Shown: positions 38,400 through 53,082, numbered from the stretch's first letter. The stretch: DNA of 64,000 nucleotides from Microcebus murinus (GCF_040939455.1 NC_134109.1:72011001-72075000); one strand, 5' to 3'. The notes: a model not told the origin generated them from the sequence alone. A program made the numbers and translations.

Positions 38400-40520
38400 G
38401 CAACTTAGAATTTTCTATACCAGTGGTACAACAAGACAATTTTCTTTTCTTTCTTTTCCTTTGATGCTTAAGAAGACCTATGCAGCTTTTGATCTGTATC
38501 CAATGTTGATTATGGGTATTCATACACAAAGTTATTCATTTTTCTCTTATTCAGCCCAACTTGTTGTAAAAGAGACATATTTTGAGGATAGCTGGTATGA
38601 GATTGGGTAGACATTTGGCAACAAAACAAAATCAGTTGGCTGCTGCATGGAGATTTAAACTCACACCTGGACCACTGAATTAGTTCTCACAGACATCACT
38701 ATTCCCACAATGCAGGGATGCTTTTATATTTTCTTTTAAGGAATATATATATATATATTTATAAACCTCTCCTGACCCCAGCATTTTCTTTTTAAATCTC
38801 ACTCTAGCTAGTTGAATGACACCTAAAAAAATCCTCACTATATCAAATATCTTTTCTTTAAAGAACAAGTGAGAATACCTCTATTTGCAAGTGTTTATTT
38901 TTTTACACATACTATACAAAAAGGAACTACCTTATTTACATATTCATATCCCACCTATATGAAATAAAGAAAATGATGCTTTCAATTCAAAAATTTAGTT
39001 TTAGTGAGCTTTATGGATAACAAAACCAAAGAAATCTGAGATCAAATGAGATTTTATCTATAATTTTATCTGTTAGAATTAATTTTGTTTATTGAAAGGA
39101 AGAAGAGGACATTTTCAAATATTTGGAACAGCATGTACTTTTCAGTAGCAATAAAGTTATATATTTAAGTTTTGAATAAAGTGTACAAATAAATGTGTTT
39201 AAACAACAGTAATCTTGTAACTGATTAATATTTAAAATGTACTAGTTAAGTCTTAACAAAAAATGATAGTTTCAATATTGAGTTTCTTGTTAAATTCAGA
39301 TTTCTTGCCTTGTGTATTGGAGGTCGTCAGTCATAACTTTGTTAGGAATGTAACAGAAGAAATTTGAAAGGCAAGGAAGAACACAGAATTTGAAAGAAGG
39401 ATCATGTATCATCATCCTTGGGAATGAATGTTTGGACTTCAATATCTCTAGGCCATTGATGGTTTTTAAAGAAGCACAGAAAAAGTTTTCAGCATCCAAG
39501 TTCTAAAGTTGTCCAGCTTTCCAATTAGTGGTGAATTTAAAAGACATTTGTTTACCATCTCTCTTGAAGAAGGTGCTCAATAGGTGATTTCCAGATTGTT
39601 ATTTATGAAACATAAATAAATCACCATCCTGTTACACAGATCAGAGACCTGTCTAGCCTCACAGATTTAAACCAGGAATCAGAATCATGAGATGTGAGCT
39701 TCCCGTCCTTTGTTCTGAGAAATGTGCCGTGCCTGCTTAATGTGAATAACAGTTTAGGAAGCTCTCCATTATACACTGACAACTTCCCACCACATTCCAT
39801 CTTTTCTACCACTAGACCCTGTAAGGCATTTATTAGCAGCAACATTATTTTCCCAAAGCCTTTGGAGAAAGTGCAGATAAATGATGGAATCATCAAAGGG
39901 TGGGTAGCTTAATGGAAAAGGCTGAATAATCAATTTTCAGAGTTTCCACATTGATAGCATAAACTGACCCCACAAAGTTTTGCATAACTGCCCCCACTCC
40001 AAAGTCTCCAAAATGTAGTTATGTTATTAGAACGGAATATTCACCATTTTATGCCATAAACATATTGTTTCTCATGATTTGAGTTTCCATAAATCATTAT
40101 TTGAACTATAATCCTAAGGGACCAGCTCTTTCATATACTATACTTCTTTCAGGACAAGAAACCACCAATCAACACACCAGTCCACTCACCCCAAGTACAA
40201 TAGCTTGATTAAATAACCTTCTTCCAATGTCCCTTAGTATATTCGTCTTCCACATTAGCCTGAGAGAAAGAACACACCACCTGAATACTCCTGGAAAGTG
40301 AGATTGTTTTCAGAAAGATGATCTCTAACAATCATGAAGTCATAGAATGGGAAAAAAAATGGTACAATGATCTATTCTAACCCTTAATTTTCCAAGTATG
40401 GCTCAGAGAACAGGCATGACTCTTCACCCGAAGGATACATGTTCTGCATTCCACATGTGGAACCTCTACACTATTCTATTATACTGCCTCCTTTGAGTCT
40501 CTCCAGAGAAGCAGTGCTAA
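38400..40520. other. Intergenic upstream of OR11H4, nothing recognised
   Basis: AT-rich unique sequence where the OR11H4 non-coding exon and promoter may lie. No gene or clear repeat was seen. Confidence 0.4.
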
Positions 40521-40599
40521 TGAGATTTGTAAAGTGAAAGGCACTCTGCAGTGTGTCACAGCAGTGGCTGTGATACAGACCATCCGTCCTTTCCTCTTA

Positions 40600-40725
40600 C
40601 ACGCAGCGATGGCTTTCCTGGCTCACCACGGAGAGCGGGATGGGCACGGTGGAGTCGGGCACAACCTCAGCATCAAGCATCTCCTCCTCCCTGGCTCTGA
40701 TGAGGAAAACTCCAGGTGAGGGCAT
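40600..40725 (-). other. Candidate exon-like segment
   Basis: On the - strand a pyrimidine-rich acceptor 'gttttcctcatcag' is followed by about 70 bases open in one frame (EEEMLDAEVVPDSTVPIPL) and then 'ctctccgtg|gtgagc', a good donor. It could be a non-coding OR exon, a relic exon or chance. It has several CpGs unlike its surroundings. Confidence 0.25.
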
Positions 40726-41180
40726 TATATGTGGGTCATCGCACTTCCTTCACTTCTGGAGACTCCAGAGGCTTGTTTTCTAGGAATTTGCTGAGATGTT
40801 CAACATGTGAATTGGTGTTAAATCTGTGTTTCCTCTGAGGTATTGCTGTAAAACCCTGTGTTTCTCCCCACGTGGTCTCAGTGGCCTCCCCAAGTTTCCC
40901 CTGGAGTGCATTCTCTTTCCAACCCTTGGGGCGCAGCTAGCATTTAGTATGTTAGTCCCTCTCTATATTAACTCTAGTATACTGGCTGGAGTTGCTGATA
41001 CACAGGAGCCAGGGGAAATACCAAATTTCAGGAGGCTTTCTATTGCAAAGAGTTTGCATGCCACTAAGGAATCATGATCTGTGGGCATCAGTGAAATAAA
41101 TAGTTTTGTCTATCACTCTAATTCTGAAACTGAGACATGTTGTAAACAACTCTTTCCTCTCTAATTTAAATGAGGTACTT

Positions 41181-41521
<341 letters not shown>

Positions 41522-41910
41522 TTAAATGAGGTACTTTAACACAGAGAAACAGAAAACTATATTCTGCTGGTCACTTAAAAATGAAATTCACTCAATTTTC
41601 TTGGAGTCTTTCACTGTAATGACCAGGTGGTTGGTACTAGGTAGAAGCTACCTGGAGTGACTTGATAATGACTAAGGAATTAGTGAGGAAGAAATTTCAA
41701 AATTGTCTATATACAGAAATCATTTAATTGATGAATTTAGTTATATTGTCAGTTTCTACGCTGATTTCACTTTCTGAGTGGGAAATATGAAACCAGTAGA
41801 AATGTGAGAGTAGATTTAGCTTCAGTTTTGTTTTTTTTAAAAAATCATTGGCTTTTTACTTTTCTTCTAAAACATTGGAGTTTCTTTCTAGAGTCCTCTT
41901 AATCCACTTC

Positions 41911-42264
41911 TTCTTCTTCTTCTTTTTTTTTTTGAGACAGAGTCTCACTTTGTTGCCCAAGCTAGAATGAGTGCCGTGGCGTCAGCCTAGCTCACAGCAA
42001 CCTCAATCTCCCAGGCTCAAGCAATCCAGCTGCCTCAGCCTCCTGAGTAGCTGGGACTACAGGCATGTGCCACCATGCCCGGCTAATTTTTTCTATATAT
42101 ATATTAGTTGGCCAATTAATTTCTTTCTACTTATAATAGAGATGGGGTCTCACTCTTGCTCAGACTGGTTTCAAACTCCTTACCTCGAGCAATCCGCCTA
42201 CCTCGGCCTCCCAGAGTGCTAGGATTAGTGTTGGGATTACAGGCGTGAGCCACTGTGCCTGGCC
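41911..42264 (-). repeat. Alu, lemur type
   Basis: Reverse Alu with a (TTC)n-modified tail. It is flanked by 'cttaatccacttctt' / 'cttaattcacttctt' and has an internal 'ggattagtgttgggattac' duplication. Confidence 0.92.
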
Positions 42265-42382
42265 TTAATTCACTTCTTTAAAAGATGATTTCTAGGAAAA
42301 GTGACAATGATGAGCAATGAGAAAACCTTCACTGATGGTCACTGGACCAGCTTGTAAGTGAAATTGAGATCAATGACAGTGT

Positions 42383-42840
42383 GCCAGGAGTTCCCAAAAT
42401 TTAATGTGCATGTGAATCACCTGGAGATCTTGTTAAACTGCAGACTCTGATTCAGGAGGTTGGGACCTAAGAGTCTGATTTCCTGACAAGCTCTTAGCTA
42501 ATGTTGAATTTGCTGGTTTGCAGGCCACACTGAGTAGTAATGGTCTAGGCCAGTGATTTTCAACCTTGTCTATACATTAGAATTACCTGGGGAAGTGTTT
42601 AAAACTCCTGGTAGCCAGGGTTTATGGCAGGCAAATTAAATAAAAGTCTCTGGCATCAGTATTTTTTATACTTCCCCAAGATACAAGTGGTTCTCAGACT
42701 TCAGGGTGCATATGAATCACCTGGGGAATCTCGTTACACTACTGATTCTCATTCAATAGCTCTGGAGTGTTACCCGGGATTCTGAATTTCTAACCAGCTT
42801 CCAGGTGATGCTGCTGTTCTCTGAGTAGCAAGGCTCCACA
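42383..42840. mobile_element. MER5A-like hAT element cluster
   Basis: Three adjacent diverged copies of the motif set 'gtgaatcacctggagat', 'ctgattcaggaggt' and 'aggtgatgctgctgt' suggest repeated insertion of MER5-type hAT-Charlie elements. Confidence 0.6.
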
Positions 42841-42899
42841 CACAGGTCAGAGGATGAGCTCATTTAATGAATAGTGGGGGATATTAAAATCAGGTGGCT

Positions 42900-44130
42900 T
42901 GTATCAACAACTCATAAAAGTTAAGAGTCAATTTTCAGTAGGCAGCAGTGGCAAGGCTTAGAGATCAGGACTTAAGCCCCATGGATCAGACAGAATTTCA
43001 GATTGGAGAAGTGTAGTGTAATGGTTATTTCCAGAAAAAAAGAAATATTCTGATGGCATAGGCTTCTGAATTAGTTCAATTAGTTCTAACTCCTAACTGC
43101 TTTTTATCTTGGATAAATGAAAGAACTACTGATTGATGAGAAACATTCTTCATTCCTTTGAGACAAAAAGTTGGCAACACATAAAGGATCAGTAGTCAAA
43201 ATGGTTTTGGACTTTTGAAGAGTGACAATAGGAGCAAAAAGACAATGGTGTATATCTTTAAATTTCTGATAGAAAATGATTTCCAAACTGGAATTCTATA
43301 CCAAGCTAAAACTATCAATAAATTGTAAGGGGTAGAATAGAGACATTTTGAGACATTCAAGGTATTGGAAACTTTCTTGGTATTGTGCTGATTCTCAAGA
43401 AGCTTCTGAAAAATGTGTATCACTAAAATGAGAGAGTAAACCAACAAATAAGACAACATGGAATGCAAATTTAATGCAAAAAACACAGATTTAATGCAAG
43501 AAAGTGGCAAAATGAATCTTTAGGAGTGAAGTGAAGGAAACCTCAGGTTGGCATTTCTGAACTAGAAATGGATGGAAACTACTGGAGTATTAACTGGAAC
43601 ACAATGACTTAAGAGTAAAATGCATTATGAGCTACCATTTCCAAGATACCAGCTGCTTGTGAAACATCCTTTTTATCTGACCCAGAGTTAAGTAATCCCA
43701 GCTCAGATTCTTATTGTCCATGGCTTGCCTGGACTATGAACTGACAAAGATCCTGCACATCCTTTGATGCCTTGTTGCCTGAATCAGATAAGGAAACTCG
43801 TTTGACACCGCAGATGTGTTCTGCCTTCATCTACACCTGAGAATTGAGGTAGGTCATCACTGGCCTAAAAGATAGGTCAAGATGGGTCTTTCTTTCTGAC
43901 CATATCCCTGTCTGTGACTGCCCCATGCTGCATCCCTATCAGTTGCCCAGAATGTGGTCATCCCTGTGTTTTCCAGCAATTGTGCATGAGCTTGCCCATT
44001 GACTTCTCCAGAAAAGAGCTCTTGATAAACTTCAAGGAAAGCTGAAGTAGACTCAGAGACTTTGTGTAGCTATCATTTAATAGGGGTAATATTCCCCTTC
44101 CTTTTTTTATGTAGTTAGATTTGTGTTTGC
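42900..44130. other. Intergenic, nothing recognised
   Basis: Unique sequence between OR11H4 and OR11H7. No gene signature. Confidence 0.4.
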
Positions 44131-44139
44131 AACTCAGTT

Positions 44140-44215
44140 TTAAAAAACTATATATGTGTGTACATATATACACACACATATGAAAACATTATATATATGC
44201 ATATTTTATATTTTG
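44140..44215. repeat. TA/CA low-complexity tract
   Basis: Mixed 'tatatgtgtgtacatatata' and 'cacacacata'. Confidence 0.8.
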
Positions 44216-44684
44216 TGGTAAAATACACATAATGTAATTTTACCATTTGAACCATTTTAAAGGGCATAATTCAGTGGCATTGAGCACAATCGCAATGTTG
44301 CACAACCATCACCACTAACTAGTTCAGAGAATTTTCATCACCCCAAAAGGAATTCTTGTACCCACTAAGCAGTCATTCCCCATTCCCCTTCCTCCTAACC
44401 CTGGTAATCACTAATCTGCTTTCTCTCTCTATGGATTTGCCTATTCTGCATAATTTATGTATTAGAATCATAAAATATGTGGTCTTTTTTGCCTGGCTTT
44501 TATCACCTAGCATAACATTTTTGAGGTTTATTTATGCTGTATTATGTATCAGTACTTAATTCTTTTTATGACTGAATAATATTACATCATTTAGATATAC
44601 CACACTTTAAAATACATTCATCAATTAGGTTGATTACATATCTTTGCAATTGTGAATTGTGCTGCAATTCACATTCGAGTAGAG

Positions 44685-45262
44685 GTATTTTTTTAAATTT
44701 CAGAATGCTATGGGGGTACACATATTTTGGTCACATAAATTGCTTTTGTACTGTTTGAGTCAAAGTTATAAGTGTGCCCATCCACCAGATAGTGTGCATT
44801 GTACCCATTAGGTGTGAATTTACCCATCCTCTCCCCCACTTCCACCTGCTTCAATTCATGAATGGATAAAGAAAATGTGCGCCCCCCCCCCACATATCAT
44901 GGAGTACTACTCAGCCATAAAAAGGAATGAAATAAAGTCATTTGCAGCAACTTGGATGGAACTGGAGACCGTTATCCTAAGTTAAGAATCTCAGGAATGG
45001 AAGAACAAACACCACATAATCTCCCTAACAAGTGGGAGCTAAATCATGGGTATGCATGGGCACAAAAAGACATAAAAGACATTGGAGACTAAGAAGCCAG
45101 GAAGGTGGGAGTGGGGTGAGGGATTACTATTGGGTACAATTAACTCTGTCCTGGTTGTGGGCCCACTGAAAGCCCTGACTTCATTTAGCATTATACAGTA
45201 TATCTATGTAACAAAAACATTTGTAACCCCTTGATATTTTGAAATAAAATAAATAAATAACT
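44685..45262. mobile_element. Two L1 3' ends in tail-outward inverted arrangement
   Basis: 44,685-44,860 is the complement of an L1 3' UTR ('gaatgctatgggggtacaca'). From about 44,862 to 45,262 the sequence is a sense ORF2 end and 3' UTR ('ggagtactactcagccataa') with an A-rich tail. A C run sits at 44,882-44,891. Confidence 0.75.
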
Positions 45263-47756
45263 GTTATATTAATTATGCAAAAACTCATATTCATCAGTTG
45301 ATGGATGTTTGGATTCTTTTAGCTGTTATGAATAGTGCTGCTATGAACATTCATGTACAAATTTTTATTTGAATACCTGTTTTCAATTCTTTTGAAAATG
45401 AGTTAGGAAGTATTCCCTCTCATATATATTTAGAAGTAGAATTGCTGAGTCATAGGGCAAATCTATATCTAACTTATTGAGAAACTGCCAAACTATTTTC
45501 TAAAGTGGTTTCACCATTTTACATTCCCACCAGGAATATATGAGTGTCATAATTTCTCCATATCCTCACCAACACTTGTTATTTTCAGTTTTTAAAAAAA
45601 TTATAATCATACCAGTGGGTATGCAGTGGCATCTTATTGTCATTTTGATTTTCATTTCTTTAATAACTAATGATGTTGAGCATCTTTTTATATACTTTAT
45701 GGCCACTTGTATCTCTTCTGTGGAGAAATGTCTATTTAAGTCCTTTGCCTATTTAAAAATTGGGCTGTGTTTTTGTTGTTGAGTTGAAAGAGTTCTTTAC
45801 ATATTCTGGACACTAGACCTTTATCAGATATATGATTTGCAAAAATGTTCTTTCATTGCTTTTCAATCTGTTGATAGAGTCATTTTTGATGAAGTCTAAT
45901 TTATTTTTATATTGCTTGTGGTTTTGGTCTCATATGTAAGAAATTATTGATTAATCCAAGGTTACTAAGAGTTAAACTTGTTTCTATAAAAGTTTTATAA
46001 TCTTAGCACTTATATTTTGGTATTTGATCAATTTTGAGTTAATCTTTTTACATGATGTGAAGAGTTCAATTTTATTCTTTTGCATGTGATATCCATTTGT
46101 TGCAGTATCATTTGTTGAAGAGACTATTCTTTCTTTATTGAATGGTCTTGTCACTCTTGTTAAAAATTAATTGACCACAGATATCAAATTTATTTCTGGA
46201 CTTCCCATTCTATTCTATTGATCTGTATGTCTATCCTATACTAATACCACATTGCTTTGGTTACCATAGTTTTGTAGTCAGTTTTGAAATCGGAAAGTAT
46301 GAGTCCTTTAACTTCGTTCTTCTTTTTCAAGATTGTTTTGGCTATTCTGGGTCCTTTGATATTCTCTATGAATTTTAGTATTGGCTTTTGCATTTCTGTA
46401 AAAAAAAAAAACCACTGGAATTTTGATATGGATTGCATTGAATATGTAGATCATTTTCCAATGTATTGCCATCTTAGCAATATTAAGTCTTCCAATCTAT
46501 GAACATAAGATGTTTTTGCATTTAAGTCTTCTTATATTTCTTTACAATGTTTTGTAGTTTTTATTGCATAAGTCTTGTACCACCTTGATTAAATACATTG
46601 CTAGGCATTTAATTATTTTTGAGGCTATTGTAAATGATTTTGGCTTCTTAATTTCCCTTTCTAATTAGTCATTGTGTATTAGAAATATAACTGATTTTTG
46701 TATATTGATCTTGTATCCTGCAACTTTGCCAAATTTATTTATTAGGTCTAGTGGGTTTCTTTTTTGGTGTATATATAGATTTTTTCTGATTTTCTATAAA
46801 TAGTACTGTGTCATCTACAAACAGAGATAATTTTACTTGTCCTTTTCTGGTTTGAATGCCTTTCATTTGATTTTTTAATTGCCAAATTGCTCTGGTTAGA
46901 AATTCCAGTACAATGTCGAATTAAAGTATTAAAAGCAAGCTTGTCTTGTTTCTGATATTAGAGAGAAAGCTTTCAGTCTTTCATTATTGAGTATGATGTC
47001 AGCTCTGGGTTGTTCATAAATGTCCTTTATCATGTTGAGGAAGTTTCCTTCTGGTTCTAATTTGTTAAGCGGTTTTATCATAGAAGGGGTTGGGGTTTGT
47101 GAATTGCTTTTTCTAAATCAATTTAGATGATCTTGTATTTTTTTCTTTCAATCTATTAATGTGGTTTATTATATTGATTGGTTTTCTTATGGTGTACCAC
47201 CCTTGCATTCTTGGGATAAATCTCAATTAGTCATGGTGTTTAACTTTTTAAATATATGGCTGGATTTGATTTGCTAGTATTTTGTTGGGGACTTTTGCAT
47301 CTATATTCATAAGATACATTGATTTACAATTTTCTTTTCTTGTGATATGGTCAGGTGGTCAGGGTAATTCTGGCTTCATAAAATTAGTTAAGAAATATTC
47401 CTTCTTTTTTTCTTTTTTGGAAGAGTTTGAGAAAGACTGATGTTCTTTTAAAATGTTTGGTAGAATATACCATTGAAGTGATGTGGTCCTGAGTTTTCTT
47501 TGTTGGTGGTTTTTGCTTATTGATTCAATTTTTCTACCTATTATAGATCTATTAAGATTTTCTATTTCTCCTTGAGTCAGTTTTGGTAGTTTCTGTGACC
47601 ATTTTGTCTAGGTTATCTAATTTTTCAGCATATAATTGCTCATATTATCCTCTTATAATCTTGTTTATATCTATAAGACTAGTAGTAATATCCTCTGTGT
47701 CATTTCTGTTTTATTAATTTAGTTAAGTGTTCTCTCTTTTTCTTAGTTATTTAAAA

Positions 47757-48890
<1,134 letters not shown>

Positions 48891-49125
48891 TTTTCATATG
48901 TTTATTTAGTCAGTCTTTTAAAGGTTTGTCAATTTTGTTGATCTTTTCAAAGGACCAACTTTTGGTTTTATTGATTTTCTCTATGGTTTTTCTATTCTCT
49001 ATTTTGTTTATCTTTGCTCTAATCTTTATTATTTCTTTCTGTTAGCTTTGAATTAGTATGATAGCTCTTATAATTACTTTTAGTATTAATACATGATCTC
49101 TTTATGCAGATATTGGAAAGTCTAG

Positions 49126-49462
49126 TACAATCATTCCTCAATATCCACAAAGGATTGGTTCTGGGACCTCCTACAGATACCAAAATGTATGATGCTGAAG
49201 TCTCTTATGTAAAATGGTGTAGTATTTGCACATAACCTATGCACATTCTCTGGTGTACTTTCAATCACCTCTAGATCACTTATAATACCTAATATAATGT
49301 AAATGCTATGTAAATAGATCTTATACTGTACAGGGAATAATTACCAAAAAAAAAGTCTATACATGTTCAGTACTGATGCAATTGTTTTTCAAATATTTTT
49401 GATCTGTTGTTGGTTGAATCCATGGATGTAGAACCCATGGATACTGAGGGTTGACTGTATAG
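49126..49462. mobile_element. Tigger/mariner-type non-autonomous DNA transposon
   Basis: The ends 'acaatcattcctcaatatcc' and 'gatactgagggttgactgta' are roughly complementary, and the interior resembles Tigger-derived repeats. Related in type to the element at 2,889. Confidence 0.6.
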
Positions 49463-49469
49463 TCTAATA

Positions 49470-50690
49470 ATAAAATTTGAATTTTTTATCCAAATTAAAA
49501 CTTACCTCTCCAAATTGAGTCTGAATTCAGTCTTGATCTGCTTCTTTCCCTCTTACTTTTCTTTTTTCCTTTCCTACATTACTATGCTGCCTCTGGTTAC
49601 TGGAAGTTTGGGGTGGGTGAGAAGAAAAGGCAGAAAGACTGTTCCTTGACTGGTAAAGGTGTGATCAGGTATTGCTGCTTTATAGGTTTAACAAAAGTCT
49701 GAATGTTGATTTTTCTCTCCTGAAATATTTTCTTTTTATGAGATGGGCTCCTCAAACAGCAGTTCTCTGATGTGGGCAATGCTTCACTGGTTGGCTATTT
49801 ATGACGTCTGTCATACCTGGATTTGGGTGACCCACTTAATATAGAATCACTTTGGGGATTGCCTTACTTCTCCGAGTAGTACTCTTGGGTGGGGTCCCTT
49901 TTAAGACAGTCTAAGAAGGTTACTTTCCATGTAACCAGGGAAAATGTGGGTATTTGCTTTATTATGGGTGGGGATTTAGTTTGCTCCTGCTGTAGCCCAT
50001 TTCTTCCTGCTCTGCTCTCAGAGCCAGCTCTTTCAAAGTCTTTAAATTTTTCCAGGTCTAAATCAGGAACAGTCCATGTGGCCCTCAAATACCAGGGGAC
50101 AAGGATAGGCCCTCTAAGTGGTTCTCTTGATATACCCCTCACTTCACTTCGGGGGACTGCACCCTAAAAACTCTCAACAAAGGTATCCTCATTCATGGCT
50201 TCAATCTAATTTTCAGCCTCCCCTTGTATACTGTTGATGAGGGTGACAAACTAAGAATTGTGAAACTGAATTTACAATTTCTTAGTGTAACTGACAATGA
50301 TGTGTTGCCAAAAATCCAGGACAACAGGCAAATTGTTATGTCTTCTTAAAGAAATAATAGACAACTATTTAGGCAAATAACCAATGTTATTCATATGTCT
50401 AAACAAAATTGTGTGGGCAGAGACTGCACACTGACAAAGTCAAAACCTTCCTGGAAGTAGATATTAAAAATTTTAAGTTTTATTTTTACCATGTATTAGG
50501 GACCAATCTCTCCCCATGGAACACATTTCTGAAACTAGAAGCTCATCAAAATATGATCAGATACACGAAGAGTTTTGCTTTGCACAAAAGGACTGTGATG
50601 GCTATGACTAAGGCCAAGGTATTTTGTACAGAAGGGAGAGGATTATTTTTCCACTTGCAGAAAGAGAGTCATTGGGTTATACAAAACCTT
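49470..50690. other. Intergenic 3' of OR11H7, unassigned
   Basis: Open frames on both strands at about 49,864-50,167 show no family I recognise. The rest is AT-rich unique sequence that may include the OR11H7 3' UTR. Confidence 0.35.
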
Positions 50691-50691
50691 T

Positions 50692-51636
50692 TCATGAGCT
50701 GTGGATAATTCTTATTCTACAAAAGACATGAGAGAGGGCATATTTCATGTCCTTGTTGCGTAGGCTATATATGAGGGGGTTTAAGACTGGTGTTACCATA
50801 GAATATATCAGTGTGATGACCTTATGCATAACAACTGAGTTGCCAGACGGGGGACTCACATACATCACCATTATGGTTCCATAGAACAGAGACACCACCA
50901 CCAAGTGGGAACCACAGGTAGAGAAGGCTTTTCTCCGTCCAGCCGAGGAAGGAACCTGAAGCACAGCTCTGAGTACCAGGATATAGGACCCAAGGATGTA
51001 CAAAAATGTGAGAATGATGATAAGAGAGCTCATAAAATGAAAAACATGCTCTATGATGGGTGTAGGGGCACAGGACAATGCCATCAGTGGATCCACATCA
51101 CACAGAAAGTGATCAATGATGTTGGGACCACAGAAGGGTAGTTGGGAAATAAAGAAAATGGGAATCACATATCCAAGGAAACCTAGGAGCCAGCAAAGAG
51201 ACACCAAAATGCCACAGAGCTGGCCAGTCATGACAGAGGGATAGTGCAGTGGGTGGCATATGGCCAGGTACCGATCATATGCCATGATACAGAGGAAGAA
51301 GCATTCAGTAGTGCCCAGGGAAAAGAAGAAGTAAAACTGAGTGAAGCAGCCAGAGAATGATATGGTTTTAGTTTTGGAGAGAAAATGGACCAGCATGTTG
51401 GGGACTGTACAGGTCACATACCAGATCTCTAGGAAGGAGAAGTTGGCCAAGAGCATGTACATAGGGGTATGGAGTCGGTGGTCCCACTTCACTGCACAAA
51501 TGATGGCCACATTCCCAGTCAGAGTCAAGATGTAGACCAACAGAATCACTGAGAAAAGGATGATCTGCATTTTCCAGGGACCAGGAAAGCCCAGCAGGAC
51601 AAACTGTGTGACAGTTGATATTCCTGACTTATTCAT
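50692..51636 (-). CDS. OR11H7: OR11H7, intact olfactory receptor family 11 subfamily H
   Basis: A single-exon odorant receptor frame of 314 residues, MNKSGISTVTQF to IRIIHSS, aligning without gaps to OR11H4. Hallmarks: NKS sequon at 2-4, GN of TM1 (41-42), LHTPMY (55-60), C97, MAYDRYLAIC (118-127), KAFSTCGSH (236-244), NPLIYSLRN (286-294). The frame stays open upstream to 51741, but on the - strand an acceptor 'cttctctccacag' lies about ten bases before the ATG, so 51636 is the likely start. The sequence and its place between OR11H4 and OR11H6 match human OR11H7. In people OR11H7 segregates as functional and disrupted alleles and has been linked to isovaleric acid sensitivity. Nothing disabling is seen here. 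Confidence 0.9.
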   Translation of the reverse strand: MNKSGISTVTQFVLLGFPGPWKMQIILFSVILLVYILTLTGNVAIICAVKWDHRLHTPMYMLLANFSFLEIWYVTCTVPNMLVHFLSKTKTISFSGCFTQFYFFFSLGTTECFFLCIMAYDRYLAICHPLHYPSVMTGQLCGILVSLCWLLGFLGYVIPIFFISQLPFCGPNIIDHFLCDVDPLMALSCAPTPIIEHVFHFMSSLIIILTFLYILGSYILVLRAVLQVPSSAGRRKAFSTCGSHLVVVSLFYGTIMVMYVSPPSGNSVVMHKVITLIYSMVTPVLNPLIYSLRNKDMKYALSHVFCRIRIIHSS

Positions 51637-51660
51637 GGTCCCCAGACTGTGGAGAGAAGA
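51637..51660 (-). promoter_or_regulatory. OR11H7: Splice acceptor just 5' of the OR11H7 start
   Basis: On the - strand 'tcttctctccacag' followed by 'tctggggacc' and the ATG. This is a strong acceptor implying upstream non-coding exon(s). Confidence 0.65.
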
Positions 51661-52009
51661 CAGATAATAATGACAATTTACTTTGCTGCTGAGGCATCTT
51701 GAAGATTTTCTTGGAATAGGGAGTTTGACTGATGCAGGCAAATGTATTGGATATTCTAGAAGTCTTGAGCAAATCCTGGCCTATTCTGATGGGGTCCTTT
51801 GGCCCTGATTCTTTGTAAATTCTCGTCTGCTTGAATTTTCTGTGGCAGTGATGAAAAATCAGTTCAATTTTGTCTTTTTTGATATAAAGAAACCTTGAAA
51901 TAGAGGCAAAAATGGTTTTATACCTAAGTTGTTTTTCAGTGAAAGATGTTCATATACAGCAATTACTTAGTGCTATTCATTTGAAAATATGAGGACATGT
52001 ATGCCATCT

Positions 52010-52328
52010 TTTTATTTGAGACAGACTGTTGCTCTGTTGTACCAGCTAGAGTGCCATGGCATCAGCCTAGCTCACAGTAACCTCAAAATCCTAGGCTCAA
52101 GGGATCTTCCTGCTTCAGGCTTCTGAGTGTCTGGGACTACAGGCATGCACCACCATGCCTGGCTAATTTTTTTCTATTTTTAGTTGCCTGGCTAATTTCT
52201 TTCTATTTTTAATAGAGATGGGGTCTTACTCTTGCTGAGGCTGGTCTTGAACTCCTGACCTCAAGTGATCTTCCTGCCTCAGCCTCCTGGACTGGTTGGA
52301 TTACAGGCGTGAGCCGCCATGCGTGGCT
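52010..52328 (-). repeat. Alu, diverged
   Basis: Reverse-oriented Alu ending near 'gccgccatgcgtggct'. Confidence 0.85.
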
Positions 52329-52329
52329 G

Positions 52330-53080
52330 TATGCCATTATTTTTAATAGATTTGAATTTGAGACTTTAAAGATTTGAATGATTTGTGCTTTCACATTATT
52401 TCATACTTTTTTTTTCTGGAGCCATTTCTATTAGGAGAATATACTTTTTACCAAATTTTTTTAGTGATACCAGGAGAAAATCAATAAGAATGTTTAGATG
52501 ATGAAATTTGTTATATATATTTTGCTGTTTCCTATTTAAAGTCATTTATATTGTACTCTAGGTAATTTACAATTTAGTGTTTAATTACTTGTTTTTTAAC
52601 AATAAAAAAGTCACTATTTTTCAACCCCTAATAAATAATTTCACATGATAATTTGTCATGCTTCATATACATTAAATAGAAATATTTCATTAAAGATAAA
52701 TATATAGGATATATGGGAGAAGAAAACTACAGTCACCAAGAGATCCTTTTCTAAAGTTCTTCTTATTACTGTTGTCAGAATTTTCCCTTAAAATTCACTA
52801 TTTGGAAGATCTTAGTCTACATAAACAATAACCCCCAATATTCAAAATAACAAGATAAAAGAGAACTAAAGATAGATATTGTTTCAAAAAATAATTAACC
52901 ATGTTCCAAAATTTGTTCTTGTTTTCTTTAGAACACCATCATCAAAGAAGATATATTTTCAAGAATTAAATGTGGGTCTGAGAAATGTGCAAATGATAGC
53001 TTAAACATACTGGAATCTTCCAAACGTTTTAAAAAAGATACCATTACCTTTTTAATTGATCATTGGAGAATTTGCCTTAA
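52330..53080. other. Intergenic upstream of OR11H7, nothing recognised
   Basis: Very AT-rich unique sequence. Confidence 0.4.
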
Positions 53081-53082
53081 AT

